Positions 1 to 6,635 of a stretch of DNA of 12,874 nucleotides are shown here, piece by piece. The stretch comes from Nitrososphaerota archaeon. Its GTDB lineage: Archaea > Thermoproteota > Nitrososphaeria > Nitrososphaerales > Gagatemarchaeaceae. The notes under the pieces were generated by a model. The model was not told the DNA's origin. It was given only the letters and a program-made list of their open reading frames with translations, and did no database searches. The position numbers and the translations under genes are program-made. Within the stretch, counting starts at the first letter, position 1; the number at the start of each line of letters is the position of its first letter. Location of the stretch: NCBI GenBank assembly GCA_003135575.1, contig PLCG01000054.1, forward strand, positions 233-13,106, read 5' to 3'.

Positions 1-202
1 CCTTCGCTCAAGGCCTCCGCTCTAGGTGGCGGTCCCCCGCCGAAAATGGCATGGTTTGCTGAAAAGAAGCAAGATTATTTCACCATTTTCATGCTTTTTC
101 TAATCTGGTTGAAGATTTGCCTATAAGGCGAATGGAGCAGAAATCCAGTCCTCACAGGGTCCTGCGGCGAGTCCAATCGGTGACTTTCTCTCTGGCTCAC
201 GC
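1..202. other. Window-edge intergenic stretch, no assignable gene
   Basis: No gene can be assigned here. One plus-strand frame is open from the window edge to a TAA at 124-126. It encodes about 41 residues with a hydrophobic C-terminal half and could be the tail of a gene converging on the KaiC-like gene, but it is too short to trust. A small GC hairpin (GGCGG at 28-32 pairing with CCGCC at 37-41, 4-nt loop) lies at a sharp change from GC-rich to AT-rich sequence. That change could mark the end of a structured RNA or of a transcript. I found no tRNA-like fold on either strand. Confidence 0.3.
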
Positions 203-874
203 CTAGTACTTGGAGACTGCCATCTTAGGCGCGAACTGGACGCTGTGGTAGCGCTTGCTGTGCTCGGTGCCTCGCATCTTGAGCACTATCAGGCGAGTCT
301 TGAACTGGTCCTTGTCCACGACGTTCTCGAGCAGCATGACAGAGTCGGCGACGAAACCCTCTATGCCGAAGCCCATTCCTGGCGTCTGGCTGATTGTCAT
401 CAGGGTCGTCACGCCCTGGTTCTTCAGCGTCTTGTAGACGCTCTTCATGAACGCCCTGAGCTCGAACTTGGACTCGGTCGCGAGAAGTAGCGCCGTCAGG
501 GAGTCTATCACAAGTATCGTGCTCTTCGTCTCTTTGACCGCGGCGAGGAGCAGCTGGATGTTGTTCTCGAGCTCCTTCCCCTTCAGGGCGTCGAGGTCGA
601 TGACCTTGAGGGAGCCCTCCTTCTCCGCAGCTCCCAGGTCGATTCCGAGCTTCTTCATGTTCCTCAGGAGGTATTCGGTGGACTCTTCGAATGTGGCGTA
701 GACGACCTTCTCCTTCAGCTTGGTGGTCGCGTTGTAGGCGAAAGTGGAGGCGAGGATGGTCTTTCCCGTGCCGGGCGCCCCTGCCAGGAGGTGCATGTCG
801 CCCCGAATAACGCCGCCCTCAATCATGGCGTCCAGGCCATCAATGCCAGTTGGTATCCTGGCGGCGCTACTCAA
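203..874 (-). CDS. KaiC-like single-domain RecA-fold ATPase (paralogue 1)
   Basis: This 223-residue protein has one KaiC/RadA-type ATPase domain covering nearly its whole length. Visible motifs are Walker A GAPGTGKT (residues 32-39), the KaiC-type paired glutamates after a beta strand (TFEES, about 61-65), and Walker B ILVIDS (120-125). The C-terminal KMRGTEHSKRYHS segment (199-211) is shared with the second KaiC-like gene at 4145. Such proteins bind and hydrolyse ATP, oligomerise, and in archaea usually act in signalling or as partners of membrane machines. KaiA and KaiB are absent here, so a circadian role is unsupported. The start is TTG at 874: a stop codon lies directly upstream in frame, and AGGAGTGA (888-881) sits 6 nt before it. 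The 60-bp gap to the prenyl synthase and the strong ribosome site suggest it is the last gene of that operon. Its actual target is unknown. Confidence 0.9.
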   Translation of the reverse strand: MSSAARIPTGIDGLDAMIEGGVIRGDMHLLAGAPGTGKTILASTFAYNATTKLKEKVVYATFEESTEYLLRNMKKLGIDLGAAEKEGSLKVIDLDALKGKELENNIQLLLAAVKETKSTILVIDSLTALLLATESKFELRAFMKSVYKTLKNQGVTTLMTISQTPGMGFGIEGFVADSVMLLENVVDKDQFKTRLIVLKMRGTEHSKRYHSVQFAPKMAVSKY

Positions 875-880
875 TTAATT

Positions 881-888
881 TCACTCCT
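881..888 (-). promoter_or_regulatory. Shine-Dalgarno site of KaiC-like gene 1
   Basis: AGGAGTGA reads toward the TTG at 874 with a 6-nt spacer. It is the best ribosome-binding site in this cluster. It decides the TTG start, because an in-frame stop sits immediately upstream, and it argues that the gene is read from a longer transcript rather than a leaderless one. Confidence 0.6.
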
Positions 889-934
889 GTTCTCTGGGAC
901 ACTATTTCAACTAGATGCTCTTGCATGGTGAAAC

Positions 935-1978
935 CTACTCTTTTCTTGCTTCGACAGTCTGTAGGAGCTCTTCCATCGCATTCCTGGCGTGAGAGGGCGG
1001 AAGATGCGCCAGGATAGACCTGCAGAGGGCGGTCTGGGCGCCGAGGAGGGCCCTTGCGTAGTCGAAGGAGCCAAGTTCGTTGAGCAAGGCAAGGAGCTTC
1101 TCAGCCTCCAGCGAGGTGAACCACTTTTTGAACAGAAGCGAGTTGATCGTGTTCTTCTGGACCACGTCCGCCTTGGAGAGGGCGTGGAGCAAGACGATGT
1201 TCCCAGCGTTGTTCTCGATGTCCTTGAAGACCGGCTTGCCGGTGTTCTTGGTGTCGCCCGACATGTCCAGGATGTCGTCTCCTATCTGGAACGCGATCCC
1301 GAGCGAGGTCCCGAATTCGTACATCTGGTCCACGAGGAGCTTGTCCGCGCCCGCAACCACGGCCCCGGACGCTGCGCTCGCCGCAAAGAGGGCACCTGTC
1401 TTCAATCCTATCACCTTTGTGTACTCCTCGGTCTTGATGTCCCCACGCCTCGAAAGGGCGACATCCAACATCTCGCCTTCCGCGGCTAGGCTCGCCGCTC
1501 GCCCGAGGAGTTCGAGCAGTCGGACCAGGGCTTCCTTGGAGATTTCGCTCTTGCCGTATCTCGCGAGCATCGTGAATATCTCGAATATCATGCTATCAGA
1601 GAGCATGATTGCTCGCGCGAGCCCGAACCTCTTGAACGTCGTAGGGCTCCCGTGCCTGAGGTCTGATTCGTCGATGATGTCGTCCTGGACGAGAGAGGCG
1701 GAGTGCGCGAGCTCGTAGGCTAGGCCAACGGGAAAAGCCGGCTCTGGGTTCCCCGAGATGGCCTCACAGGTGAGGACGGCCAAGATCGGTCGCAGCCGCT
1801 TCCCGCCAGCGCGAAGAGCTTCGTTGGCAGCCGCCGATATCCACCCATCGGCGCTGTAGATCTCAGAGAGGCGCTTCTCAACCTCGGCCTTGTACCGCGC
1901 GAGGAGTGGATTTTGGTTAGACTCCTGCAAGGCCTTGGTCTTCTCCAAACCATCGCGGTCAGATGAGTAGTTTGCCAA
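935..1978 (-). CDS. Trans-polyprenyl (geranylgeranyl-type) diphosphate synthase
   Basis: A 347-residue member of the all-trans isoprenyl diphosphate synthase family, which condenses IPP units onto an allylic diphosphate to give C20 or longer prenyl donors for archaeal lipids or quinones. Motifs seen are GGKRLRP (58-64), the first Asp-rich motif DDIID (99-103) without the bacterial insertion, KTG (193-195) and the second Asp-rich motif DDILD (234-238). The residues just before the first motif (-5 Ala, -4 Ser) are small, which in this family leaves room for a long product, so C20 or longer is plausible but unproven. The usual G-K-x-T after the second motif reads N-N-A-G-N-I here, lacking the common Lys. 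The TTG start at 1978 overlaps the end of the UbiA gene by 20 nt; a second in-frame TTG at 1948 is an alternative. It is probably translationally coupled. Confidence 0.93.
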   Translation of the reverse strand: MANYSSDRDGLEKTKALQESNQNPLLARYKAEVEKRLSEIYSADGWISAAANEALRAGGKRLRPILAVLTCEAISGNPEPAFPVGLAYELAHSASLVQDDIIDESDLRHGSPTTFKRFGLARAIMLSDSMIFEIFTMLARYGKSEISKEALVRLLELLGRAASLAAEGEMLDVALSRRGDIKTEEYTKVIGLKTGALFAASAASGAVVAGADKLLVDQMYEFGTSLGIAFQIGDDILDMSGDTKNTGKPVFKDIENNAGNIVLLHALSKADVVQKNTINSLLFKKWFTSLEAEKLLALLNELGSFDYARALLGAQTALCRSILAHLPPSHARNAMEELLQTVEARKE

Positions 1979-2825
1979 AGTAGATCAGTGGTCCCCAGAG
2001 TATGTATTCGGCGTCGGCGACAACGTCGCATATGAAGCTCAGGTTGGCGTTGCTCCTCATCGCGAACGCCCTGTAGATCGTGGAGTAGATCGGCAGGACC
2101 AGCAGAGTCACTCCGTAAGAAGGGATCAGGCCCATCACTAGCAACGCGACGAGGTAGATGGCCGAACCGGCGTCTAAGGCCCCAACTACCTCGAACGACT
2201 TGGGCACGCCCAGCTGCGTCGGCAGGGTCTTGACATCGTTCTCACGGTCCCCGTCGGTGTCTCTTATGTCGAAGATTATCGTGTTCGTCATCAGCCGCAG
2301 GAAGATGAACGGGCTAAGCAGGATCAGGGCCAGGTCGAAGGCCCCAAAGTAGAACCCCACGAGGATGGGTATGAGCGACCAGCCGAACGATATCGAGATG
2401 TTCTTGAGAAGCACCTTTTGCTTCAGGGTTCTCGTCCCGATGAGGCCGACCAGGCGCTTCGATCCCACGCTGTAGAGGAGGCTGAGCGCGAGGGGTGCCA
2501 GAAGGGCGAGGAAGAATATCAGGCTCACCGTCGCGGCAAGAGCATAGCCGATCAGGAACGAAGCACCAACGACCGCGGGAAGGATCTTCCGCCTGCGGGC
2601 GAGGTAGCTTGTGCGCTCGGGGTGGGATGCGAGGTCCGTGTCCATCTCCGCGCTGCGGTTCATCATGTAGGCGCCAAAGGAGAAGAGGTAGGCCATCACC
2701 AGGAGCACTATCGCGGGGCTCCTCCCGAAGAGGAACGCTGCAGCCCCTGCGATGCTGGCCGTGCCGAGCGCCAGAAGGTGACCGCCAAGGACTAGTTCGC
2801 GATATGCTACGCTCAGAGGCCTCAT
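1959..2825 (-). CDS. UbiA-family membrane prenyltransferase
   Basis: A 288-residue polytopic membrane protein with about 8-9 hydrophobic segments. UbiA enzymes use two Mg-binding Asp-rich motifs to transfer a prenyl chain from its diphosphate to an acceptor. The first motif here is N56-x3-E60-x-D62-x-D64, which departs from the usual NDxxDxxxD. The second, DIRDTDGDRENDVKTLP (186-202), is a clear match. It lies between a regulator (ATGA overlap, start ATG at 2825) and a prenyl diphosphate synthase, so the donor is probably made by the next gene. The acceptor could be geranylgeranylglyceryl phosphate (digeranylgeranylglyceryl phosphate synthase, a core step of archaeal lipid synthesis) or an aromatic quinone head group. 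The sequence alone does not decide. GAGG at 2838-2835 is a possible ribosome site. Confidence 0.88.
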   Translation of the reverse strand: MRPLSVAYRELVLGGHLLALGTASIAGAAAFLFGRSPAIVLLVMAYLFSFGAYMMNRSAEMDTDLASHPERTSYLARRRKILPAVVGASFLIGYALAATVSLIFFLALLAPLALSLLYSVGSKRLVGLIGTRTLKQKVLLKNISISFGWSLIPILVGFYFGAFDLALILLSPFIFLRLMTNTIIFDIRDTDGDRENDVKTLPTQLGVPKSFEVVGALDAGSAIYLVALLVMGLIPSYGVTLLVLPIYSTIYRAFAMRSNANLSFICDVVADAEYILWGPLIYFGKLLI

Positions 2826-3961
2826 GGCCTCGAGCCTCGTTCCTCTTCAGCCACCTGCCGTGACTCGCCGCGCTCCGTCGTCGCGCTAGTGCCGAGGGCG
2901 GCCTCCTCTGAGGTGCCGAAGAGCCTCCAGCCGAGCCGCTTGTCGAACATCTCGTCTGGCACGTTGAGATATTGCGTCTTCGCCGAGTCGAGGATAGATA
3001 CCTCGAGCTTGCTCCTTACAGCCCCTAGCTGGGTCTCGATGAACCTGATGCAGTCGTGGAAGCTGAGTATCGGGATGTCCATGAACGCGAAGTAGTCCCT
3101 TGCCTCCGTGCCGCCTTCGACCCATGTGAACGGTAGCTTGTTGAAGAGCTTTCTCACGACCGAAACCTCGTCCGCCTCCAAGGCCTTGAACCCGGCCATC
3201 ACCTGCATGATCTCGTTGCTCTTTCCCTGCTGGAGAGGCCATGTCCACCTGACGTTGTTCCCAAGGATGAGGTTGCCCTTGATCACGTGCTCGGTGTGGT
3301 GGTACCTGACGGTCCGGGCGTTGACCCCGATCTCCTTGGCTACCTTGGCGAGCCCGAACGTCGGGTCCTCCTTGAGGTACTTCAGGATCTTGATGTCGAC
3401 GTCGTCGACCTTGGAGTCGTGGTTGACGGAGAATGAAGTCACGCCCGCCTCCTGGGTCGTGGCCTCGATCCTCTTCCAGTCCACGTTCCAGCATTTCGTC
3501 TCGAAATTGTAAAGCTCAGATCTGAAGGGCGGGTACCTCATCCAGTAGAGCTCCGTCATCTCGTACTCGTCGATGAGCTTCTTCTGCTTCAGCTCGTCGA
3601 AGCTCTCCGCATACTTTTTCTTGAAACGATACGGGATGCCATAGAGGCAGATGTTCCTGTCGGTCCCCACGACCTTTGAGAGAAGCATAAGGTAATGCAC
3701 ATGATCGTACCACGACTTGCCCGACGAGGAGTTGGCCTTGATCTTCAGGAGGCCTAGCGAGAAGCCGAGCTCGGCGTAGTTGATGTTGACGGTGAGCCCA
3801 AGCCCAAACTTGCCCAGCTGCTTGCTGATCTTGTACCTGACGGTCTCGGGGTTGAGCCCCGTCAGCCTCGCGAGAAGAGAGTAGTTGGAGGGCCCGACCC
3901 GTTTTATGGTCTCGATGAGGAGATAATCCTGGTTGCGGCGCTTTAGCCGCTCAAACTCCAT
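2822..3961 (-). CDS. Tandem Lrp/AsnC-type double-HTH transcriptional regulator
   Basis: About 379 residues with an internally duplicated layout: an HTH near residues 12-50 ending in ETVRYKI, a following alpha/beta region, then a second HTH near 187-224 (DDVDIKILKYLKEDPTFGLA..., ending ARTVRYHH) and another alpha/beta region. Both helix pairs have the Lrp/AsnC pattern, and the following segments may be ligand-sensing domains. The last 25-30 residues are highly charged and probably disordered. ATG at 3961 is preferred; a TTG directly before it (3964) is the alternative. It heads the run with UbiA, prenyl synthase and KaiC-like genes, overlapping UbiA by ATGA, and faces away from the second KaiC-like gene. 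Local control of these genes is therefore likely but inferred. A palindrome overlapping its own TATA-like element would suit autoregulation. Confidence 0.8.
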   Translation of the reverse strand: MEFERLKRRNQDYLLIETIKRVGPSNYSLLARLTGLNPETVRYKISKQLGKFGLGLTVNINYAELGFSLGLLKIKANSSSGKSWYDHVHYLMLLSKVVGTDRNICLYGIPYRFKKKYAESFDELKQKKLIDEYEMTELYWMRYPPFRSELYNFETKCWNVDWKRIEATTQEAGVTSFSVNHDSKVDDVDIKILKYLKEDPTFGLAKVAKEIGVNARTVRYHHTEHVIKGNLILGNNVRWTWPLQQGKSNEIMQVMAGFKALEADEVSVVRKLFNKLPFTWVEGGTEARDYFAFMDIPILSFHDCIRFIETQLGAVRSKLEVSILDSAKTQYLNVPDEMFDKRLGWRLFGTSEEAALGTSATTERGESRQVAEEERGSRP

Positions 3962-3988
3962 CAACGCGAACTTCTCGACATCGGCTTT

Positions 3989-4003
3989 CTGCTAATAAAG
4001 CAG
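3989..4003 (-). promoter_or_regulatory. Palindromic TATA-like element upstream of the HTH regulator
   Basis: CTGCT and AGCAG form a perfect 5-bp inverted repeat around an A/T-only pentamer. On the minus strand the centre reads TTTATTAG, a TATA-like box whose centre is 35 nt from the ATG at 3961. This allows a very short leader. An operator overlapping the promoter of the regulator's own gene is plausible. The 3965-4144 interval holds no gene and must carry both divergent promoters. Confidence 0.4.
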
Positions 4004-4110
4004 TATGAATTTGCTGTCCATGTCACGAGAAACCGCAAATATTAGCGAGAACTCGACGATTTCATTGATGGAATGCAGCTAACAGGGCGAATAGAGCCAG
4101 AAGTTCCGAA

Positions 4111-4120
4111 CATATTTTAG
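4111..4120 (+). promoter_or_regulatory. TATA-like box for KaiC-like gene 2
   Basis: CATATTTTAG lies about 29 nt (centre to start) upstream of the TTG at 4145. That is the distance expected for an archaeal TATA box feeding a leaderless or nearly leaderless transcript. No convincing Shine-Dalgarno lies close to the TTG. Confidence 0.45.
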
Positions 4121-4144
4121 GAAGGTCTTCTAGTAGTTGACGTC

Positions 4145-4849
4145 TTGGCGACGGTCCCCACCGAAGTGAGGCTGAAGACTGGCATCCCGGGCCTGGACCC
4201 GCTAATCCAGGGCGGCCTCCAAAAGGGTGACTTCATCCTCCTGCTCGGTGACCTTGGCACTGGAAAGACGGTATTCTCTTCGCAGTTCGTCTTCAACTCC
4301 GCCAAGCTCTACAACGAAAAGGCGGTCTTCGCGACCTTCGAGGAGGACACGAGGAGCTTGAAGAGGAACATGCTCCGTTTCGGAATGGATTTTGACGCCC
4401 TAGAGAAGGAGGGGAAGGTCAAGGTTCTCGACCTGGAAGCGCTGGAGGGAAGAGGGATGGGGTCAAACATCGAGGCTTTGCTGGGCGCGCTGGACGATAT
4501 CGGTGCACGAAGGCTCGTCGTGGACTCGCTGACCGCGTTCATGAGCGGAGCTGAAGCGAAGTTCGACTACAGTTTCCTCATGCACCTGATCTACAAGACG
4601 CTGAAGAGAGAGGGCGTGACCACGCTGATGACCGTGAGCAGGCCGCAGGGGAGCGCTGTCGTGCCAGAGGTCGGCGTGGAGGAGTTCGTGGCAGACGGCA
4701 TATTCGAGTTGAGAAACTACGTCTCCCGTGACGTTGAGATAAAGACGCAGTTCTTGATAAGGAAGCTCAGGGGAACGGAACACAGCCGGAAGTTCCACAG
4801 CGTGCTCTTCACTCCGCGCGGAGTGGAAATTCTGCCGTACACTCCCTGA
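4145..4849 (+). CDS. KaiC-like single-domain RecA-fold ATPase (paralogue 2)
   Basis: A 234-residue full-length paralogue of the KaiC-like protein at 203-874. Visible are Walker A GDLGTGKT (35-42), the glutamate pair in ATFEED (63-68), Walker B RLVVDS (123-128), and the shared tail KLRGTEHSRKFHS (207-219). It has a few extra residues near 170-180 (AVVPEVGVEE) compared with paralogue 1. The role is probably ATP-dependent switching or signalling with an unknown partner. The small membrane protein 118 bp downstream is a candidate partner by position only. The start is TTG at 4145; the nearest upstream in-frame stop is TAG at 4118, and there is no ATG or GTG in between. GTG at residue 8 is a weaker alternative. 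It is transcribed away from the lipid operon's regulator. Confidence 0.9.
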   Translation: MATVPTEVRLKTGIPGLDPLIQGGLQKGDFILLLGDLGTGKTVFSSQFVFNSAKLYNEKAVFATFEEDTRSLKRNMLRFGMDFDALEKEGKVKVLDLEALEGRGMGSNIEALLGALDDIGARRLVVDSLTAFMSGAEAKFDYSFLMHLIYKTLKREGVTTLMTVSRPQGSAVVPEVGVEEFVADGIFELRNYVSRDVEIKTQFLIRKLRGTEHSRKFHSVLFTPRGVEILPYTP

Positions 4850-4937
4850 CACCAGAGACGCAAAAGCATCATTCCGCTGTCGCGGTCCGATTTGGGTCGG
4901 AATTCCTGACACGGAATGGATTTGGCGTTCAGAAGTC

Positions 4938-4957
4938 TTTTAATAATCTGGGAGGGT
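4938..4957 (+). promoter_or_regulatory. TATA-like box and SD-like run before the small membrane protein
   Basis: TTTTAATAAT (4938-4947) is a TATA-like run about 25 nt before the TTG at 4967, and GGGAGGGT (4950-4957) is a Shine-Dalgarno-like run 9 nt before it. The two cannot both serve the same transcript if the RNA begins at 4967. Either one favours TTG 4967 over the upstream ATG at 4916. Confidence 0.45.
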
Positions 4958-4966
4958 CGTAAGTCA

Positions 4967-5347
4967 TTGAACCTTAACGTCTTCTTCGACGTTTTGCTAA
5001 TCGGGACTTGTCTCGCTCCGGGCTATTTCCTCGTAAGGACGCTGCTTCAGATCTATACGTACGAGGAGCTGAGCATGCTCAAGTACGAATGGTTGCCCAT
5101 AATGCTCGCAGGGATAGCCTTCGCGTGCTGGGTGATCGAAAGCGCCTACTTTGACTTCATGGGCGACTTCGGAGTCCAATTCAGCGGGATACGGGACGCC
5201 ACGTTGTTCGCCTCTGTCTCGATTTTCGCTATCGGGACTGCAAGGTTCGCTGAGACCTGGGGCGGGTATGTCAAAGGAGTGAACACGAAGAAGAAGATGA
5301 TCGAGAACATCGGCGCGATTCCCAGTCCATTGGAAGACAGAAACTAG
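4967..5347 (+). CDS. Small membrane protein with three predicted helices
   Basis: I do not recognise a family. From the TTG at 4967 the product is 126 residues with three hydrophobic segments: about 3-25 (NVFFDVLLIGTCLAPGYFLV), about 42-62 (WLPIMLAGIAFACWVIESAY) and about 78-95 (ATLFASVSIFAIGTARFA). A basic then acidic tail follows (NTKKKMIE... PLEDRN). An in-frame ATG at 4916 would add 17 residues, but the promoter and ribosome-site signals lie downstream of it, so TTG is preferred. It follows KaiC-like gene 2 on the same strand with its own apparent promoter. A membrane-anchor role for that ATPase is only a guess from position. Confidence 0.65.
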   Translation: MNLNVFFDVLLIGTCLAPGYFLVRTLLQIYTYEELSMLKYEWLPIMLAGIAFACWVIESAYFDFMGDFGVQFSGIRDATLFASVSIFAIGTARFAETWGGYVKGVNTKKKMIENIGAIPSPLEDRN

Positions 5348-5355
5348 TACATTCT

Positions 5356-5375
5356 GCATATTATGCCTAAAAAGT
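5356..5375 (+). promoter_or_regulatory. AT-rich palindromic promoter-like segment
   Basis: GCATA-T-TATGC (5356-5366) is an 11-nt palindrome followed by CTAAAAAG. It is the only strongly AT-rich stretch between the membrane protein and the first secreted protein, so it is a candidate TATA region. It lies about 100 nt upstream of the ATG at 5466. A weaker element, CTCTTTACC near 5435-5443, is better placed for a leaderless start at 5466. Confidence 0.3.
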
Positions 5376-5465
5376 GGCGTTTTCGACGTTCTACAGGTCG
5401 CAGCTCGGGCACTCGTGGATAATGCCAAGAATCTCTTTACCGCGAGCGCAGACCTCACTCAAGTA

Positions 5466-6491
5466 ATGAAGACATACATTCGCAGAACTACACTAACCTC
5501 CATAGCACTACTCCTCCTTCTAGGGGGAGCAACCACAGCCTTCGCAGACCAACAGGGTCCGCAAGGTCAAACCAACCAGACCCAGACACTCTCAGCCACT
5601 GAAATTGGCGGGGTGTCAAACCTCGGCAACCAGGTCTACAAGGTCAGCGGCGGTCAGATCGCAATGGCGATGGTCGCAGGCATGACTCTAGACCCAACAT
5701 CGACTCTCGACTACAACTTCATGGCGAAGCAGACCGGCCTCACAACGACGGGACACGCAAGTATCCACCTCACCGGGACGACCGGCGGGGTACCAGTGAA
5801 GGTCACCGGTAGCTTCACCATCAGCAGCAGCGTTCCGGCGGCGGTGCTCCCAATCGGATGCGCCACTAACTGCCAGAGCGAATTGCCATTCTTCTTCACG
5901 GCAACCTCATCGGACGTCAAGATAACGATCGGGACGACGACGAGCACTGTCGCGGAGACGATGTCAATTGAGTCACCTTACTTCAACCCATTCGGCGCCC
6001 CGATAGTCATGGCGTCCGCAGACAACTCCATCATCATCGCAGCCACATACACCCAGGGAACGATCGATTGGACGGGCACCCAAGTGGCGGCCTCCATCGT
6101 TGGAACCCTCAACACAGCTCAAGCATCTGGAATGGTCACAATGACCACCAGCGAAACTGAGAACTTGGTGAAGGGCACGGCAGTTGACACTGGCAGCATC
6201 CAGTTCAGCTCGATGACGCCGTCATCGCTGAACAGCCAGGGCACCTTCCACGGCACGTCCACCATACCCACGGCAGGAAGCTTTGACTGCTCAGCCGCTA
6301 CCGGCATGCCCGGAACGTGCACTGAGACAGGCTTCCAGTCGACGGGCAAGTTCAGTATGGGCTCGAACCAGCAGGGTGACAACCAAGGCAACCATCAGGA
6401 CTCGCAGACGACGGGATCTTACTCCACATCGTGGGGAGTCCCAGCGCTCGGGTTCTCTTCGACGGTAAGTGCAACAGTCGGACAGCAGTAA
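5466..6491 (+). CDS. Secreted beta-rich protein with paired cysteines (tandem paralogue 1)
   Basis: A 341-residue exported protein of unrecognised family. ATG 5466 gives a textbook Sec signal: basic n-region (MKTYIRR), hydrophobic core (IALLLLLGG), and an A-x-A site (AFA, cleavage after about residue 27). An in-frame GTG at 5415 would add 17 residues ahead of the signal and is less likely. The mature part is rich in Thr, Ser, Gly and Gln with alternating hydrophobic strands. It has two cysteine pairs (C132/C136 and C275/C285) that suit disulfides outside the cell. A shared core is ESPYFNP (169-175), followed by GTIDWTGT (198-205). A Q/N/G/D-rich linker (about 299-316) precedes the final strand module (YSTSWGVPALGF). 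The adjacent gene at 6636 is a paralogue. A cell-surface or extracellular binding role is inferred only from export and composition. Confidence 0.8.
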   Translation: MKTYIRRTTLTSIALLLLLGGATTAFADQQGPQGQTNQTQTLSATEIGGVSNLGNQVYKVSGGQIAMAMVAGMTLDPTSTLDYNFMAKQTGLTTTGHASIHLTGTTGGVPVKVTGSFTISSSVPAAVLPIGCATNCQSELPFFFTATSSDVKITIGTTTSTVAETMSIESPYFNPFGAPIVMASADNSIIIAATYTQGTIDWTGTQVAASIVGTLNTAQASGMVTMTTSETENLVKGTAVDTGSIQFSSMTPSSLNSQGTFHGTSTIPTAGSFDCSAATGMPGTCTETGFQSTGKFSMGSNQQGDNQGNHQDSQTTGSYSTSWGVPALGFSSTVSATVGQQ

Positions 6492-6498
6492 GTAACTC

Positions 6499-6535
6499 GG
6501 GAAGCGGCTAGTGACCGCTTCCCCGTCCTCTTTTT
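6499..6535 (+). terminator. Intrinsic-terminator-like hairpin with T-tract
   Basis: GGGAAGCGG (6499-6507) pairs perfectly with CCGCTTCCC (6515-6523) around a 7-nt loop. It is followed by a pyrimidine run with five T residues (6531-6535) and further T-rich sequence. It begins 7 nt after the stop codon of the first secreted protein. The geometry fits transcription termination or 3'-end protection, and implies the second secreted gene has its own promoter. Confidence 0.65.
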
Positions 6536-6602
6536 CTAATTCTTGCAATATCCAGGCAACTTGCGCCGTAGGGAAGAGCCGTTATGGAAAACGGCAAGAA
6601 CC

Positions 6603-6611
6603 GCTATATCG
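6603..6611 (+). promoter_or_regulatory. TATA-like box for secreted paralogue 2
   Basis: GCTATATCG has its centre about 29 nt before the ATG at 6636 and 17 nt before the ATG at 6624. The spacing favours a leaderless or near-leaderless start at 6636, which is also where the signal peptide begins. Confidence 0.45.
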
Positions 6612-6635
6612 AGTTATGGATTCATGAGCCATAGC

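Noticed and set aside
1..60. GC-rich edge sequence considered as a tRNA or other stable RNA end
   Set aside because: Only a small hairpin is visible. No tRNA arms or known RNA motifs could be drawn on either strand.
119..150. Similarity between the stretch after KaiC-like gene 1 (AAGGCGAATGGAGCAGAAATCC) and one at 4085-4106 before KaiC-like gene 2
   Set aside because: The match is short and imperfect, and the two copies hold different positions relative to their genes. Chance similarity is the simpler reading.
867..926. A 19-codon minus-strand micro-ORF whose end overlaps the start of KaiC-like gene 1
   Set aside because: It has no composition or context typical of a leader peptide, and frames of this length arise by chance. 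The strong SD before the TTG already explains translation.
2886..3494. Long alternative-frame ORFs inside the regulator and other genes
   Set aside because: They run across GC-rich coding sequence in other frames and have Arg/Gly/His-heavy composition without domains. They are shadows of the real genes.
203..4849. Circadian clock (Kai) system
   Set aside because: Both KaiC-like proteins have a single ATPase domain, and no KaiA or KaiB gene is present. This is a general archaeal KaiC-family pattern.
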